A DNA stretch of 64,000 bases from Zoroaster sp. YZ-2022. Taxonomy: Eukaryota; Echinodermata; Asteroidea; Forcipulatida; Zoroasteridae. Made by a program: the position numbers and the translations under genes. The notes below the pieces were generated by a model. The model did no database searches and was not told where the DNA came from. It was given only the letters and a program-made list of their open reading frames with translations. Each line of letters starts with the position of its first letter. The first letter of the stretch is position 1. Of this stretch, positions 52,009-62,698 are shown in pieces. The stretch lies in assembly GCA_029582265.1 (NCBI GenBank), contig CM055816.1:4060698-4124697 (forward strand). The letters are read 5' to 3'.

Positions 52009-52150
52009 TACCTCCAAAACCAAATGAGTTAGTAATAGCAATTCTCCTATGTGTGTTATTGATAATCCATGACTGGGCACAATGTGGTACATAGTTCATA
52101 TCAAAGTCCTCAGTTGTTGCAGATAGATTAATCGTAGGTGGTAGAGTTTT
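51971..52150 (-). CDS. OXSM: OXSM terminal exon
   Basis: 59 codons plus [31 protein letters not shown]..., [25 protein letters not shown] and DFD.NYVP match vertebrate OXSM. Acceptor cttcag at 52151. Its last 13 codons are the first unit of the 47-bp array. Confidence 0.93.
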   Translation of the reverse strand, partial: KTLPPTINLSATTEDFDMNYVPHCAQSWIINNTHRRIAITNSFGFGGTNASLCIAEYVS

Positions 52151-55100
52151 CTGAAGAAAGAAAGAGAGATACCAAGTGAAATTGATATTATTTGTTGTCA
52201 AATAATTTTTTTTTTTTTAAATCACCACTTTTTTCCCTATACATTACTGTCGTTTGCACCACCAAGTGACATATGGATATCTGACATTTCAAGAAAAATG
52301 TGTTCGAAGTTGGGCTTATGTTTTACCGTCTTATAAGCCATGATAGTGAAGCCGGCTTCTAATGACCCAGCTGCTCCTAACAGATGACCAGTAAGGCTCT
52401 GCATGTTACTAATGAATTACAGAAGGTATCTTATAGACACTTACCGTCTTACAAGCCATGATAGTGAAGACGGCTTCTAATGACCCAGCTGCTCCTAACA
52501 GATGACCAGTAAGGCTCTGCATGTTACTAATGAATTACAGAAGGTATCTTATAGACACTTACTGTCTTACAAGCCATGATAGTGAAGATGGCTTCTAATG
52601 ACCCGGCTGCTCCTAACAGATGACTGGTGAGGCTCTGCATGTTACTAATGAATTACAGAAGGTATCTTATAGACACTTACCGTCTTACAAGCCATGATAG
52701 TGAAGATGGCTTCTAATGACCCGGCTGCACCTAACAGATGACTGGTGAGGCTCTGCATGTTACTAATGAATTACAGAAGGTATCTTATAGACACTTACTG
52801 TCTTACAAGTCATGATAGTGAAGACGGCTTCTGATGACCCGGCTGCACCTAACAGATGACCAGTAAGGCTCTGCATGTTACTAATGAATTACAGAAGGTA
52901 TCTTATAGACACTTACTGTCTTACAAGCCATGATAGTGAAGACGGCTTCTTATGACCCGGCTGCACCTAACAGATGACCAGTAAGGCTCTGCATGTTACT
53001 AATGAATTACAGAAGGTATCTTATAGACACTTACTGTCTTACAAGCCATGATAGTGAAGACGGCTTCTAATGACCCGGCTGCACCTAACAGATGACCAGT
53101 AAGGCTCTGCATGTTACTAATGAATTACAGAAGGTATCTTATAGACACTTACTGTCTTACAAGCCATGATAGTGAAGACGGCTTCTAATGACCCGGCTGC
53201 ACGTAACAGATGACTGGTAAGGCTCTGCATGTTACTAATGAATTACAGAAGGTATCTTATAGACACTTACTGTCTTACAAGCCATGATAGTGAAGACGGC
53301 TTCTAATGACCCGGCTGCTCCTAACAGATGACTGGTAAGGCTCTGCATGTTACTAATGAATTACAGAAGGTATCTTATAGACACTTACTGTCTTACAAGC
53401 CATGATAGTGAAGACGGCTTCTAATGACCCGCTGCTCCTAACAGATGACTGGTAAGGCTCTGCATGTTACTAATGAATTACAGAAGGTATCTTATAGACA
53501 CTTACTGTCTTACAAGCCATGATAGTGAAGACGGCTTCTAATGACCCGGCTGCTCCTAACAGATGACTGGTAAGGCTCTGCATGTTACTAATGAATTACA
53601 GAAGGTATCTTATAGACACTTACTGTCTTACAAGCCATGATAGTGAAGACGGCTTCTAATGACCCGGCTGCTCCTAACAGATGACTGGTAAGGCTCTGCA
53701 TGTTACTAATGAATTACAGAAGGTATCTTATAGACACTTACTGTCTTACAAGCCATGATAGTGAAGACGGCTTCTAATGACCCGGCTGCTCCTAACAGAT
53801 GACTGGTAAGGCTCTGCATGTTACTAATGAATTACAGAAGGTATCTTATAGACACTTACTGTCTTACAAGCCATGATAGTGAAGACGGCTTCTAATGACC
53901 CGGCTGCACCTAACAGATGACTGGTAAGGCTCTGCATGTTACTAATGAATTACAGAAGGTATCTTATAGACACTTACCGTCTTACAAGCCATGATAGTGA
54001 AGATGGCTTCTAATGACCCGGCTGCTCCTAACAGATGACTGGTGAGGCTCTGCATGTTACTAATGAATTACAGAAGGTATCTTATAGACACTTACCGTCT
54101 TACAAGCCATGATAGTGAAGACGGCTTCTAATGACCCGGCTGCTCCTAATGACCCGGCTGCACCTAACAGATGACTGGTAAGGCTCTGCATGTTACTAAT
54201 GAATTACAGAAGGTATCTTATAGACACTTACTGTCTTACAAGCCATGATAGTGAAGACGGCTTCTAATGACCCGGCTGCTCCTAACAGATGACTGGTAAG
54301 GCTCTGCATGTTACTAATGAATTACAGAAGGTATCTTATAGACACTTACCGTCTTACAAGCCATGATAGTGAAGATGGCTTCTAATGACCCGGCTGCACC
54401 TAACAGATGACTGGTAAGGCTCTGCATGTTACTAATGAATTACAGAAGGTATCTTATAGACACTTACCGTCTTACAAGCCATGATAGTGAAGACGGCTTC
54501 TAATGACCCGGCTGCTCCTAATGACCCGGCTGCTCCTAACAGATGACTAGTAAGGCTCTGCATGTTACTAATGAATTACAGAAGGTATCTTATAGACACT
54601 TACCGTCTTACAAGCCATGATAGTGAAGACGGCTTCTAATGACCCGGCTGCTCCTAACAGATGACCGGTAGCACCTTTGGTTGAAGACACAGCCAGATGG
54701 TCCTTGTGTCTTGGGAAGAGTCTCTTGATTGCTTGATTCTCAGCTGCATCACCTGGGAACAAGGATGACAACATTAAAACGAGTTCAATATCCTTCTCCA
54801 TGCATGGCCTGTTGAGGGCGCTATTGCTATGCATGATCCTTGGGATAGTGTGATAGAGTCATTTATATGAACAGGGGTCAATTTCAAAGAGTTGCTCAGC
54901 AGAGAATTTCTGCATACATTTCTGCTAAAGCAATATAAAACAGACTACCAGCCAAAATGCATACTTTTGTATGAAAATTTGGCTGGTAACCAATGAAATT
55001 CACTAAGCAAAATTTTCTGGTAAGCAATAATTTATCTGTTTAGTAGCTGTATAAGATTGACCCATGATGGCAGAGTTGATTGGGCTTACAAGTTGATAGT

Positions 55101-58100
55101 GTCAAAGTTATGCATGCCACATGAATAAAACCATGTAATTTACAAAGTTTGTATGAAAATTGTTTCCATGGACAACCGGTGAGTTACTAAACGGTTCACT
55201 TATGCTGAGTGGGTCATTGTCACCTAGGGTACTCCCCAACGGTACCGAGGCGATTATAAAAGTACTCAAACCTACATAACACTGAGATTGTCTGGGTAGC
55301 ATTGGGGAGTACCCTGGGTGACAACGACCCGTTCTGCAATGCTAATGTACATATAGGATTGAGATTGCCTGGGTACCATTGGGGTGTACCCTGGGTGACA
55401 ACGACCCCTTCTGCATTACTAATGTACATATAGGATTGAGATTGCCTGGGTACCATAGGGGAGTACCCTAGGTGACAGCGACCCCTTCTGCATTACTAAT
55501 GTACACATAGGATTGAGATTGCCTGGGTACCATAGGGGAGTACCCTGGGTGACAACGAACCCTTCAGTATTACTAATGTACATATAGGATTGAGATTACC
55601 TGGGTACCATTGGGGAGTACCCTAGGTGACAGCGACCCCTTCTGCATTACTAATGTACATATAGGATTGAGATTGCCTAGGTACATGTACCATTGGGGAG
55701 TACCCTAGGTGACAACGACCCCCTCTGCATTACTAATGTACATATAGGATTGAGATTGCCTGGGTACCATTGGGGAGTACTCTAGGTGACAGCGACCCCT
55801 TCTGCATTACTAATGTACATATAGGATTGAGATTGCCTGGGTACCATAGTGGAGTACCCTGGGTGACAACGAACCCTTCAGTATTACTAATGTACACATA
55901 GGATTGAGATTGCCTGGGTACCATTGGGAGTACCCTGGGTGACAACGAACCCTTCAGTATTACTAATGTACATGTAGGATTGAGATTGCCTGGGTACCAT
56001 TGGGGAGTACCCTGGGTGACAACGACCCCTTCTGCATTACTAATGTACATATAGGATTGAGATTGCCTGGGTACCATTGGGGAGTACCCTGGGTGACAAC
56101 GACCCCTTCTGCATTACTAATGTACATATAGGACTGAGATTGCCTGGGTACCATTGGGGAGTACCCTGGGTGACAACGACCCCTTCTGCATTACTAATGT
56201 ACATATAGGATTGAGATTGCCTGTGTACCATTGGGGAGTACCCTGGGTGACAACGACCCCTTCTGAATTACTAATGTACATATAGGACTGAGATTGCCTG
56301 GGTACCATAGGGGAGTACTCTAGGTGACAGCGACCCCTTCTGCATTACTAATGTACATGTAGGATTGAGATTGCCTGGGTACCATTGGGGTGTACCCTGG
56401 GTGACAACGACCCCTTCTGCATTACTAATGTACATGTAGGATTGAGATTGCCTAGGTACCATTGGGGTGTACCCTGGGTGACAACGACCCCTTCAGCGTT
56501 ACTTACCCAGTGGTGTAGAGGTAGCATGAGCGTTTATATATGTCACATCTTCCATAGTTATCCTAGCATCCCTTAATGCTGCTCTCATACATAGCTCTGC
56601 ACCTTCACCATCTTCACTAGGTGCAGTTATGTGATTTGCATCACCTAAGAAACAGGTCAATAATATACATAACAGCAAAAGAAACGTCACCCCCTAAATT
56701 TTGTTAAGTAATTATATTATTAAACATAATAACTATACAATGTTGTGGGACGGTTGGCTGCCAGGTCAACCAAATTTGCCACATTGTGTTCGTGTTACAC
56801 TCCATACTCATAATATTCTTCATTAAACAAATTATATTAATTATAAAATGAAAATAATAAATATTTTTAGGGGTGATGTTTCTTTTGCTGTTATGTATAT
56901 ATTACAACTTGAAAAAGCTGTACAAAGTATTCTCAAAAAACACTAAAAAAATTAACTTCCTTAGTTATAAAGCTGATGATGGTATCAAACATCCCTTGTA
57001 ATAAATTAACTTCCTTAGTTATAAAGTAGATGATGGTATCAAACATCCCTTGTAATAAATTAACTTCCTTAGTTATAAAGTAGATGATGATATCAAACAT
57101 CCCTTGTAATAAATTAACTTCCTTAGTTATAAAGTAGATGATGGTATCAAACATCCCTTGTAATAAATTAACTTCCTTAGTTATAAAGTAGATGATGGTA
57201 TCAAACATCCCTTGTAATAAATTAACTTCCTTAGTTATAAAGCTGATGAAAATCCGTTTTACCGTGAAATAAATAGTTCACGGCAATTTCACTACGACAC
57301 AACATCGTGAAAACGCCATGAACTTCTCGTGGCAGTTTTGGGGCAGCTCATTAATTCTCAAGAACGCTGTGAATCTGCCTTGAAATCACTGTGAACATTA
57401 TTGCCAATATCTAAGAAGAGACACCGTGAAATTGCAGTGAAATTACGGTGAACTATTATTTCAAGGCAAAACAGATTTTCAGGGTATTTTCAAGGTGAAG
57501 TTGTTCATAATGTAAGATGTAACTTTTATTGTTTGGTTGTTAAATAATTACTTTGACTTAAAGAAACTACGCATATTAAAAACAGTTTTTGTCAATAGTA
57601 ATAATGTTGTATATTATTTCCTTTAAAGGTACAATATCATCACAATCAACAGGGCATGGAATCAGAGTGCTACTTTTAGATTAACTCAGTGACTGAAAAT
57701 AATACCCACATGATAAGGTCATACCGTCATATTACCACAAATGAGCCAGTAATTTGCAGTAACTGTGTTCATCTTAAACTAGGCCACTGATTCCATGCCC
57801 TGTTGAAAGTTTGCTCTGATCGTGACGATAGTGTCCGTTTAAGTATAATATTATAATTTCAGTCATTTTACCAGATAATCCATAGCCAAGTACTTCAGCA
57901 AGAATAGTAGCATCACGAGAAATAGCATGGTTATGTTCCTGAGGAGAATATAAGAAAGGTTGATGAGCGGAAGCAGGGTTCGTACACTTTTTTACTTGGA
58001 TAATTCCATGACTTTCCATGACCTTTACAACAAGTATTCCATGACTTTTCCATGACTTTTCGATTCGCGCGAAGATTCGCGCCCAACATTAACAATGCGA

Positions 58101-61100
58101 ATCTAAGTAGATTCGCATAACACCAGTGTTCTAGCCAGGCATGCCCGGATACGCTATAAAAAAATATCGATATGCTATAATTTATTCCACGGTGAAAAAA
58201 AAACACCCCAAAATTTCCTTTGTTCAGTTCGAGAACTAATTGTGAACAACAATAATTTGTTGCCACTGAGGGATTTATTTCATCTTGTAGGAAGCTTTAT
58301 TGATACATTTTAATTGGCCGGCAACTTTGTTTCTTTTCAAGAGAATGTGTTTGATGCGCCGCATTTGTAATTATGCGGCCTGCCGCGATCTATTTATAAG
58401 CATTTAACGTTAAACGACGCTGGTTCCGCTACCACACTGCTTAGGCAAAAACCAGATGAGCGGGGTACCCGCGTGCCAGGCAGAGTGGGACCCACGCGTA
58501 TTTAGTTTATAGTTTGTAAACCATGCCAAGAACCGGGTCCCAGAGGTTATTGTCTCTTGGTCAGGGAGTGTAAAACCACAACCTGTCAGTCATTGTCAAG
58601 TGAACAATAGCCACAACTCTTGTCTCGGTTCTAATCCCAAATTGATACATTCAACATTCCAAAGTCGGCAGACATTTCTTTGATGTGAACTTGTGACCCA
58701 GAAATTGTGTCTTTTGGTTGCCGGTTGTCTTGTTTCTTTTTCTTTTTAAAACTAGTTTGCGTCGGGAATAAAAAGTTTTCTGGGCCCCCTGTGCGGGTTT
58801 CTTTTTCACACACAAATACGTGTTTTTTTTTGGTTACGTCAATGAAACTAAGACGAGACACCCCCATTTAGCTTATTAGCAGATAAATTGGCGAGTTTCC
58901 CGTGGGAATTATAGCCAGGAGGGCGTATTTGGTGTTGCGTCTTTAGAAGTCCACCGAGCACTCGAAAGAATTCTTCGTCGTATTTACATGTCAACCGAGC
59001 ATGGAGGAAGGATTCCTTCCCCATTATCCGAGTGGCATGGTACCGAGTAACAATCAGGGAACGATTTCGTCCAAAACTTTTGCATAGCAAAACTGTGATG
59101 CAAAAACTGAATTTGCATTGCAAAATAATTTTTGTGTAGCAAATTTAAAAATGCTTAAAATTACAGTATGTAGTGTGCATAGGTAAAGGTGTTTTTTTTT
59201 TAAAGGCTTTACTGTCGTTTGGTTCATAATATGAATGTCCAAATTTTACCAGAAATAATAATTTTTAGTGTCCGATAGCCACAGGTGGTAAAAAAAACTC
59301 ACGTGTAACCGTTATTTCGCCAAATTGCAATCATTCATGAAAGTTAGTCCTCCGTCCATTTTCTTTTTTTGTTTACATTATTATCGATCGCTAAAACAGA
59401 GGCAATATCACGAAAACAAATTACCGACTGCGACATGTTTGGGTGCTTTTCAAAGTGAATTTCGCCGAGTGTAACGTTACTTTGTGGTATGATCAAGCTT
59501 GATTTTGATTATTAAAAATTCGTCAGGAAAATGAGTGGTTGAAAGCGCGATCATATTGTGTGCCGAAATGATTCTAAATCTCACCACTACATAATTATAT
59601 AAATGAATGCTCATTTTGTTAATTTTCAAAACGTTTATTATAAAACGAAGTTAGTAACGTTTCTAGAGTTTGTTGAACACGGCCATAGTGATCGTATGAA
59701 ATTTAAAGCGCACGTGAACTGAACACGGTACTATTGTGTATAGGGGGTGGCTCAATTGCTCAATGTTCCAACCCCCAAACCCAGGAGAAGAAAAAATAAA
59801 CACGTGCGAAGCTTTAAAAAAATGGGCGGTTGTTGCGTGTTTTCCATTTCGGGAATTTCGCTCGTAGTTAATTAATCAGCAGAAAAATAATGCATGCACA
59901 TAGAAATTTAGGCATTGCGGGAAAAAACCTTTTCGGATTGCTGGAAAATAAAGTTGCGTTTACTGTTGCATTAACACCGTCGCGTCGGCGTGAAGCCATC
60001 GTTGAACACGTACGTCGCCATGCTCGGACGTACCCCTGGACACACGGAAACAAACCCAGTCGGGACGGATAGCTCGATATTTTTTGGTCGGAAATATACA
60101 TGTAAACGTTATTTCGTGAAAGGTTTGTGAATATGATTTCAAAAATGTTTATAAATCTGTCGAAATTTGTATCGCAAAATCTGCGATGCATTGTTTGAAA
60201 TTCCATCGCAGATTGCCCAAATTACATCGCATTTTGCAATGCGATACAGGGGAAATCGTTCACTGCATTGACAATGGTGCACGGTAATTGGTCTATAGAA
60301 ATCTTAGTATACTGCAGCTTTACAGATTTCAATGGAGACAAAGACAAAGGTGTGGAACAGGTTTACGAGTCCCCCACACAACCACCCATGTGAAGCGAGC
60401 GCGTTTACACGGCCCCCGCTCTTGTGCCGAACAAGTGTTGCACAATAACACGTCAACGAAGCACGAGCACTGCCAAAATGGCGTGTTTTCACATCGCCTG
60501 AAAGGACAATTGAAGCTTCCACAGCATGTGGTCACGTCTTCTGTGCACGTCACGTCAACCGAGCATGCATACAAAATATTCCGAGTTTCCTATGGCGTGT
60601 TTAGACGCTCTCCGATCCGCGGTGCGAAAAGAAATTGCGGGTGTACACGGCCTCCGACGCGAACTGGTTTAATAAGTCTTAAAATTCCATGACTTTCATG
60701 ACTTTTAAATAAGTTTACCCTTTTCCCATGACTTTCAAGGCCTGGAAAATGCAAAAGCAAAATTCCCTGACTTTCCAGGTTTTCCATGACCCGTACGAAC
60801 CCTGGGAAGAACTAACAAGAGATGAAAGATAAACAGAATTGAAGAGAAGGAAAAGAGGACAGGAATGTTGTCATGTTCTTGAGGAGAATAAAAGAAAGGT
60901 TGATAAATGGAAGAACTAACAAGAGATGAAAGATAAACAGAATTGAAGAGAAGGAAAAGACGACGGGAATTTTGTCATGTTCTTGAGGAGAATATAAGCA
61001 AGGTTGATGAGCGGAAGAACTAACAAGAGATGAAAGATAAACAGAATTGAAGAGAAGGAAAAGATAACAGGAATGTTGTCATGTTCCTGAGGAGAATATA

Positions 61101-62236
61101 AGAAAGGTTGATGAATGGAAGAACTAACAAGAGATGAAAGATAAACAGAACTGAAGAGAAGGAAAAGACAACAGGAACGTAGCCAGGATCCTGATGAATA
61201 TACGAGGAATATTAAAGAACAGAAGAACAACAAAAGAAACATAATTGACAAGAAGGAAAAGAGGACAGGAGCACTGTCATGATCCAGATGAGAATACAAG
61301 GAACATAATGCACTGAACGGATGGCAAACCTCATTATAGAATCATTTTTTGATATAATTACAACAAGATGTACCTCCAATATGACAATAGCAGCGCCCTC
61401 TGACATCACAAATCCATCTCTGTCTTTATCAAATGGTCTAGATGAGGTCATTGGATCATTGTTAAAATTCTTACTTAATGCTCTTGCTCTACAAAGAGAT
61501 AACATATAGAAATAATTAATAATAATAATAATAATGGACACTTATATTGCGCCGGTATCCACCAAGTTTGACACTCATGGTGCATGAATATTATTACCCC
61601 TGTCATCGTGGCCAGTTATATCATTCCTAGAACCATCTCAACTCCCTGGGGAGTATGCAGCCCATGCTGCCAAATGTGTAGCGCAACGAGCTTAATCAAA
61701 CACAATTACTATCTCTATTTATACTCCTGGGTGGAGAGAAGCAATATTTTTTTCAAGGATTAGAGAGGGGCTTCAATGGGTTTTTTGTGCAAGGGGGATA
61801 AAAAAAGTTAAGGCAGGAAGGCCCTCCACCCCCCCGACAGATAACGGGTTAATCTGAGCTCCAACCAAAAACTCAAAACTGTTAATTAGGCCTTACTGGT
61901 CCCTATGCATGTTTCCTCAAGGAAATGTGAACATTTTCTTTAAACATTTTTTTTTTTGCTAAACCTTTTGACGGAATTGGACGAGGGGCTTCAATGGGTT
62001 ATTTGTGCAAGAGATACTCATGGTTAATCTGAGCTCCCAACTAGAAACTCAAGATTGTTAACTTGGTCTTATTAGGGTTTGTACCTTGCAAATCCAGCAA
62101 CTGCGAGGGGGCTAATGCTAGCTTCTGTCCCTCCAGCAATCATGACGTCTGCATCTCCATTCCTTATAAATCTTGCGGCATCTCCTATAGCATGTGCCCC
62201 TGTGGTACAGGCGGTTGATACTGCGTGATTTGGACC
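51971..62236 (-). CDS. OXSM: OXSM, mitochondrial 3-oxoacyl-ACP synthase, 3' part (6 exons)
   Basis: Beta-ketoacyl-ACP synthase of mitochondrial fatty acid synthesis; condenses malonyl-ACP with the growing acyl chain. Exons: 62085-62236, 61374-61488, 57872-57938, 56507-56644, 54604-54752 and 51971-52150. All have GT-AG borders and compatible phases, giving 266 codons and a stop. Catalytic residues: Cys in STACTTG, His in [12 protein letters not shown], Lys and second His in [16 protein letters not shown]. The C-terminal [12 protein letters not shown] is typical of KAS enzymes. Human OXSM has about 459 residues, so roughly 190 N-terminal residues, including any targeting peptide, lie beyond 64000. 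The gene is unusual in that five of its introns and its 3' UTR carry tandem arrays or transposons at exon borders. Confidence 0.93.
52322..54603. repeat. 118-bp array: 19 copies of an OXSM half-exon with donor
   Basis: Nineteen tandem units between the terminal exon and exon 54604-54752. On the minus strand each holds the 3' part of that exon ([20 protein letters not shown]), its GTAAGT donor and intron sequence, then aattcattagtaacatgcag before the next exon part. From that cag to the donor is 72 bp, 24 codons in phase 0 with no stop. Two units (near 54113 and 54500) carry an internal duplication of ctaatgacccggctgc; one (53413) lacks a base. Units differ by few substitutions. Confidence 0.93.
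54604..54752 (-). CDS. OXSM: OXSM exon with catalytic Lys and second His
   Basis: Encodes [59 protein letters not shown] supplies the conserved Lys and the second active-site His. Acceptor ccag at 54753; donor GTAAGT after 54604. It joins the terminal exon in phase 0. Only its 3' half was amplified in the neighbouring array. Confidence 0.94.
55190..56500. repeat. 77-bp minisatellite in an OXSM intron
   Basis: About 17 units of ttctgcattactaatgtaca, tataggattgagattgcctg, ggtaccattggggagtaccc, tgggtgacaacgacccc. The last unit runs to within about six bases of the donor of exon 56507-56644 (cttcagcgttacttaccc). Minus-strand frames through it are repeat translations. Confidence 0.93.
56507..56644 (-). 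CDS. OXSM: OXSM exon with first catalytic His
   Basis: Encodes [57 protein letters not shown] contains the first active-site His of KAS enzymes. Acceptor cttag at 56645; donor GTAAGT after 56507. Phase 1 at both ends. Confidence 0.94.
56945..57246. repeat. 58-bp minisatellite in an OXSM intron
   Basis: Five and a half units of ttaacttccttagttataaa, gtagatgatggtatcaaaca, tcccttgtaataaa. The open minus frame ([18 protein letters not shown] repeated) is the translated repeat. Confidence 0.88.
57248..57480. mobile_element. MITE with gaaaatc ends
   Basis: Left end gaaaatccgttttaccgtga and right end aaggcaaaacagattttc in inverse; gtgaac and gttcac phrases pair across the element. 233 bp, inserted at the edge of the 58-bp array, whose last unit stops at gctgat. 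Confidence 0.75.
57625..57842. mobile_element. TTAAAGGGACA-family MITE
   Basis: Left end tttaaaggtacaatatcatc, right end cgatagtgtccgtttaa. The middle contains accacaaatgagccagtaat. Lies about 30 bp downstream of the donor of the 67-bp OXSM exon. Confidence 0.85.
57872..57938 (-). CDS. OXSM: OXSM 67-bp exon
   Basis: Encodes [23 protein letters not shown] across the junction. [12 protein letters not shown] is the matching vertebrate phrase. Acceptor cctcag at 57939; donor GTAAAA after 57872, a weaker donor than the others. Confidence 0.92.
57974..60804. mobile_element. 2.8-kb DNA transposon with CAGGGTTCGTAC ends
   Basis: Ends CAGGGTTCGTACAC and CGTACGAACCCTG, with sub-terminal repeats of catgactttccatgac type on both sides. 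A 5-bp duplication, ggaag, flanks it (57969-57973 and 60805-60809); the uninterrupted sequence gagcggaagaactaac is seen at 61011-61026. The ends are hAT-like. No transposase is recognised; the longest inner frame (60288-60692, plus) has no motif I know. It lies in an OXSM intron. Confidence 0.75.
59000..59025. mobile_element. 26-bp degenerate nano-element, copy N4
   Basis: Starts catggaggaaggattcctt like N2, but its right end has decayed (ccccatt for cctccatg). Flanks aaccgag (58993-58999) and atccgag (59026-59032) match at 6 of 7 bases. It lies inside the 2.8-kb transposon. Confidence 0.6.
60810..61200. repeat. ~103-bp array carrying OXSM splice-acceptor copies
   Basis: About four units of gaactaacaagagatgaaag, ataaacagaattgaagagaa, ggaaaagaggacaggaatg, ttgtcatgttcctgaggaga. 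On the minus strand each contains tattctcctcag followed by GAACATGAC, the acceptor and first codons of the 67-bp exon (GAACATAAC). The exon body is not repeated, so these are decoy acceptors in the intron upstream of the exon. Confidence 0.85.
61374..61488 (-). CDS. OXSM: OXSM exon
   Basis: Encodes [41 protein letters not shown]...RDGFVM.EGAA is a KAS signature. Acceptor ttgtag at 61489; donor GTACAT after 61374. Phase 2 in, phase 0 out. Confidence 0.94.
61519..61745 (-). mobile_element. tRNA-SINE, 3' part
   Basis: ATT tail at 61519-61534 and gcgcaatataagtgtcc on the minus strand, then the shared marks gggagttgagatgg and actccc. It ends near ttctctccacccaggag; the tRNA head is missing. It lies in an OXSM intron 30 bp from an acceptor. 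Confidence 0.75.
62085..62236 (-). CDS. OXSM: OXSM exon with active-site Cys
   Basis: Encodes [58 protein letters not shown] holds the nucleophilic Cys that carries the acyl chain. Acceptor aatag at 62237; donor GTACAA after 62085. The upstream exon is beyond the window. Confidence 0.95.
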
Positions 62237-62261
62237 CTATTCAAGAAATAATTCATCCTAA

Positions 62262-62465
62262 AAACATTTGCTAATCAATGTGTTGATATTTGCTAATCAA
62301 TGTGTTGATATTTGCTAATCAATGTGTTGATATTTGCTAATCAATGTGTTGATATTTGCTAATCAATGTGTTGATATTTGCTAATCAATGTGTTGATATT
62401 TGCTAATCAATGTGTTGATATTTGCTAATCAATGTGTTGATATTTGCTAATCAATGTGTTGATAT
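62262..62465. repeat. 22-bp minisatellite
   Basis: About nine identical units of gttgatatttgctaatcaat plus gt, starting about 25 bp upstream of the OXSM active-site-Cys exon. Confidence 0.93.
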
Positions 62466-62528
62466 GATCATTCCCAGGATATACGTATGGTAAAATGTAT
62501 GTACATGCATCCATATTATAATAATCAA

Positions 62529-62698
62529 GATAAGTAAAGACTGTTTGCAGTGACACCATGAATGAAGATTCTCTTGAAGACGATCAGAGTATACTGATCG
62601 AAACGTCGAGTTGTAGCCAAATGGTTCTTTGCAGAACCACTTACTACTCAAAAGAGAATGTTTACATGGTGTCACAGCAAACAGTCTTTACTTATCCT
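62529..62698. mobile_element. Foldback MITE
   Basis: Left gataagtaaagactgtttgc, right gcaaacagtctttacttatc, a perfect 20-bp inversion. The pairing continues with agtgacaccatg / catggtgtca and attctcttga / tcaaaagagaat. Inner palindrome: gatcagagtatactgatc. Related pieces occur near 3395, 5590 and 20055-20170. Confidence 0.85.

Noticed and set aside
55733..56462. Series of 63-114-codon minus frames ([17 protein letters not shown])
   Set aside because: Translations of the 77-bp array within an OXSM intron.
60288..60692. 134-codon frame inside the 2.8-kb transposon as a transposase
   Set aside because: No DDE/D or hAT dimerisation motif is visible, and other frames of similar length overlap on the opposite strand.
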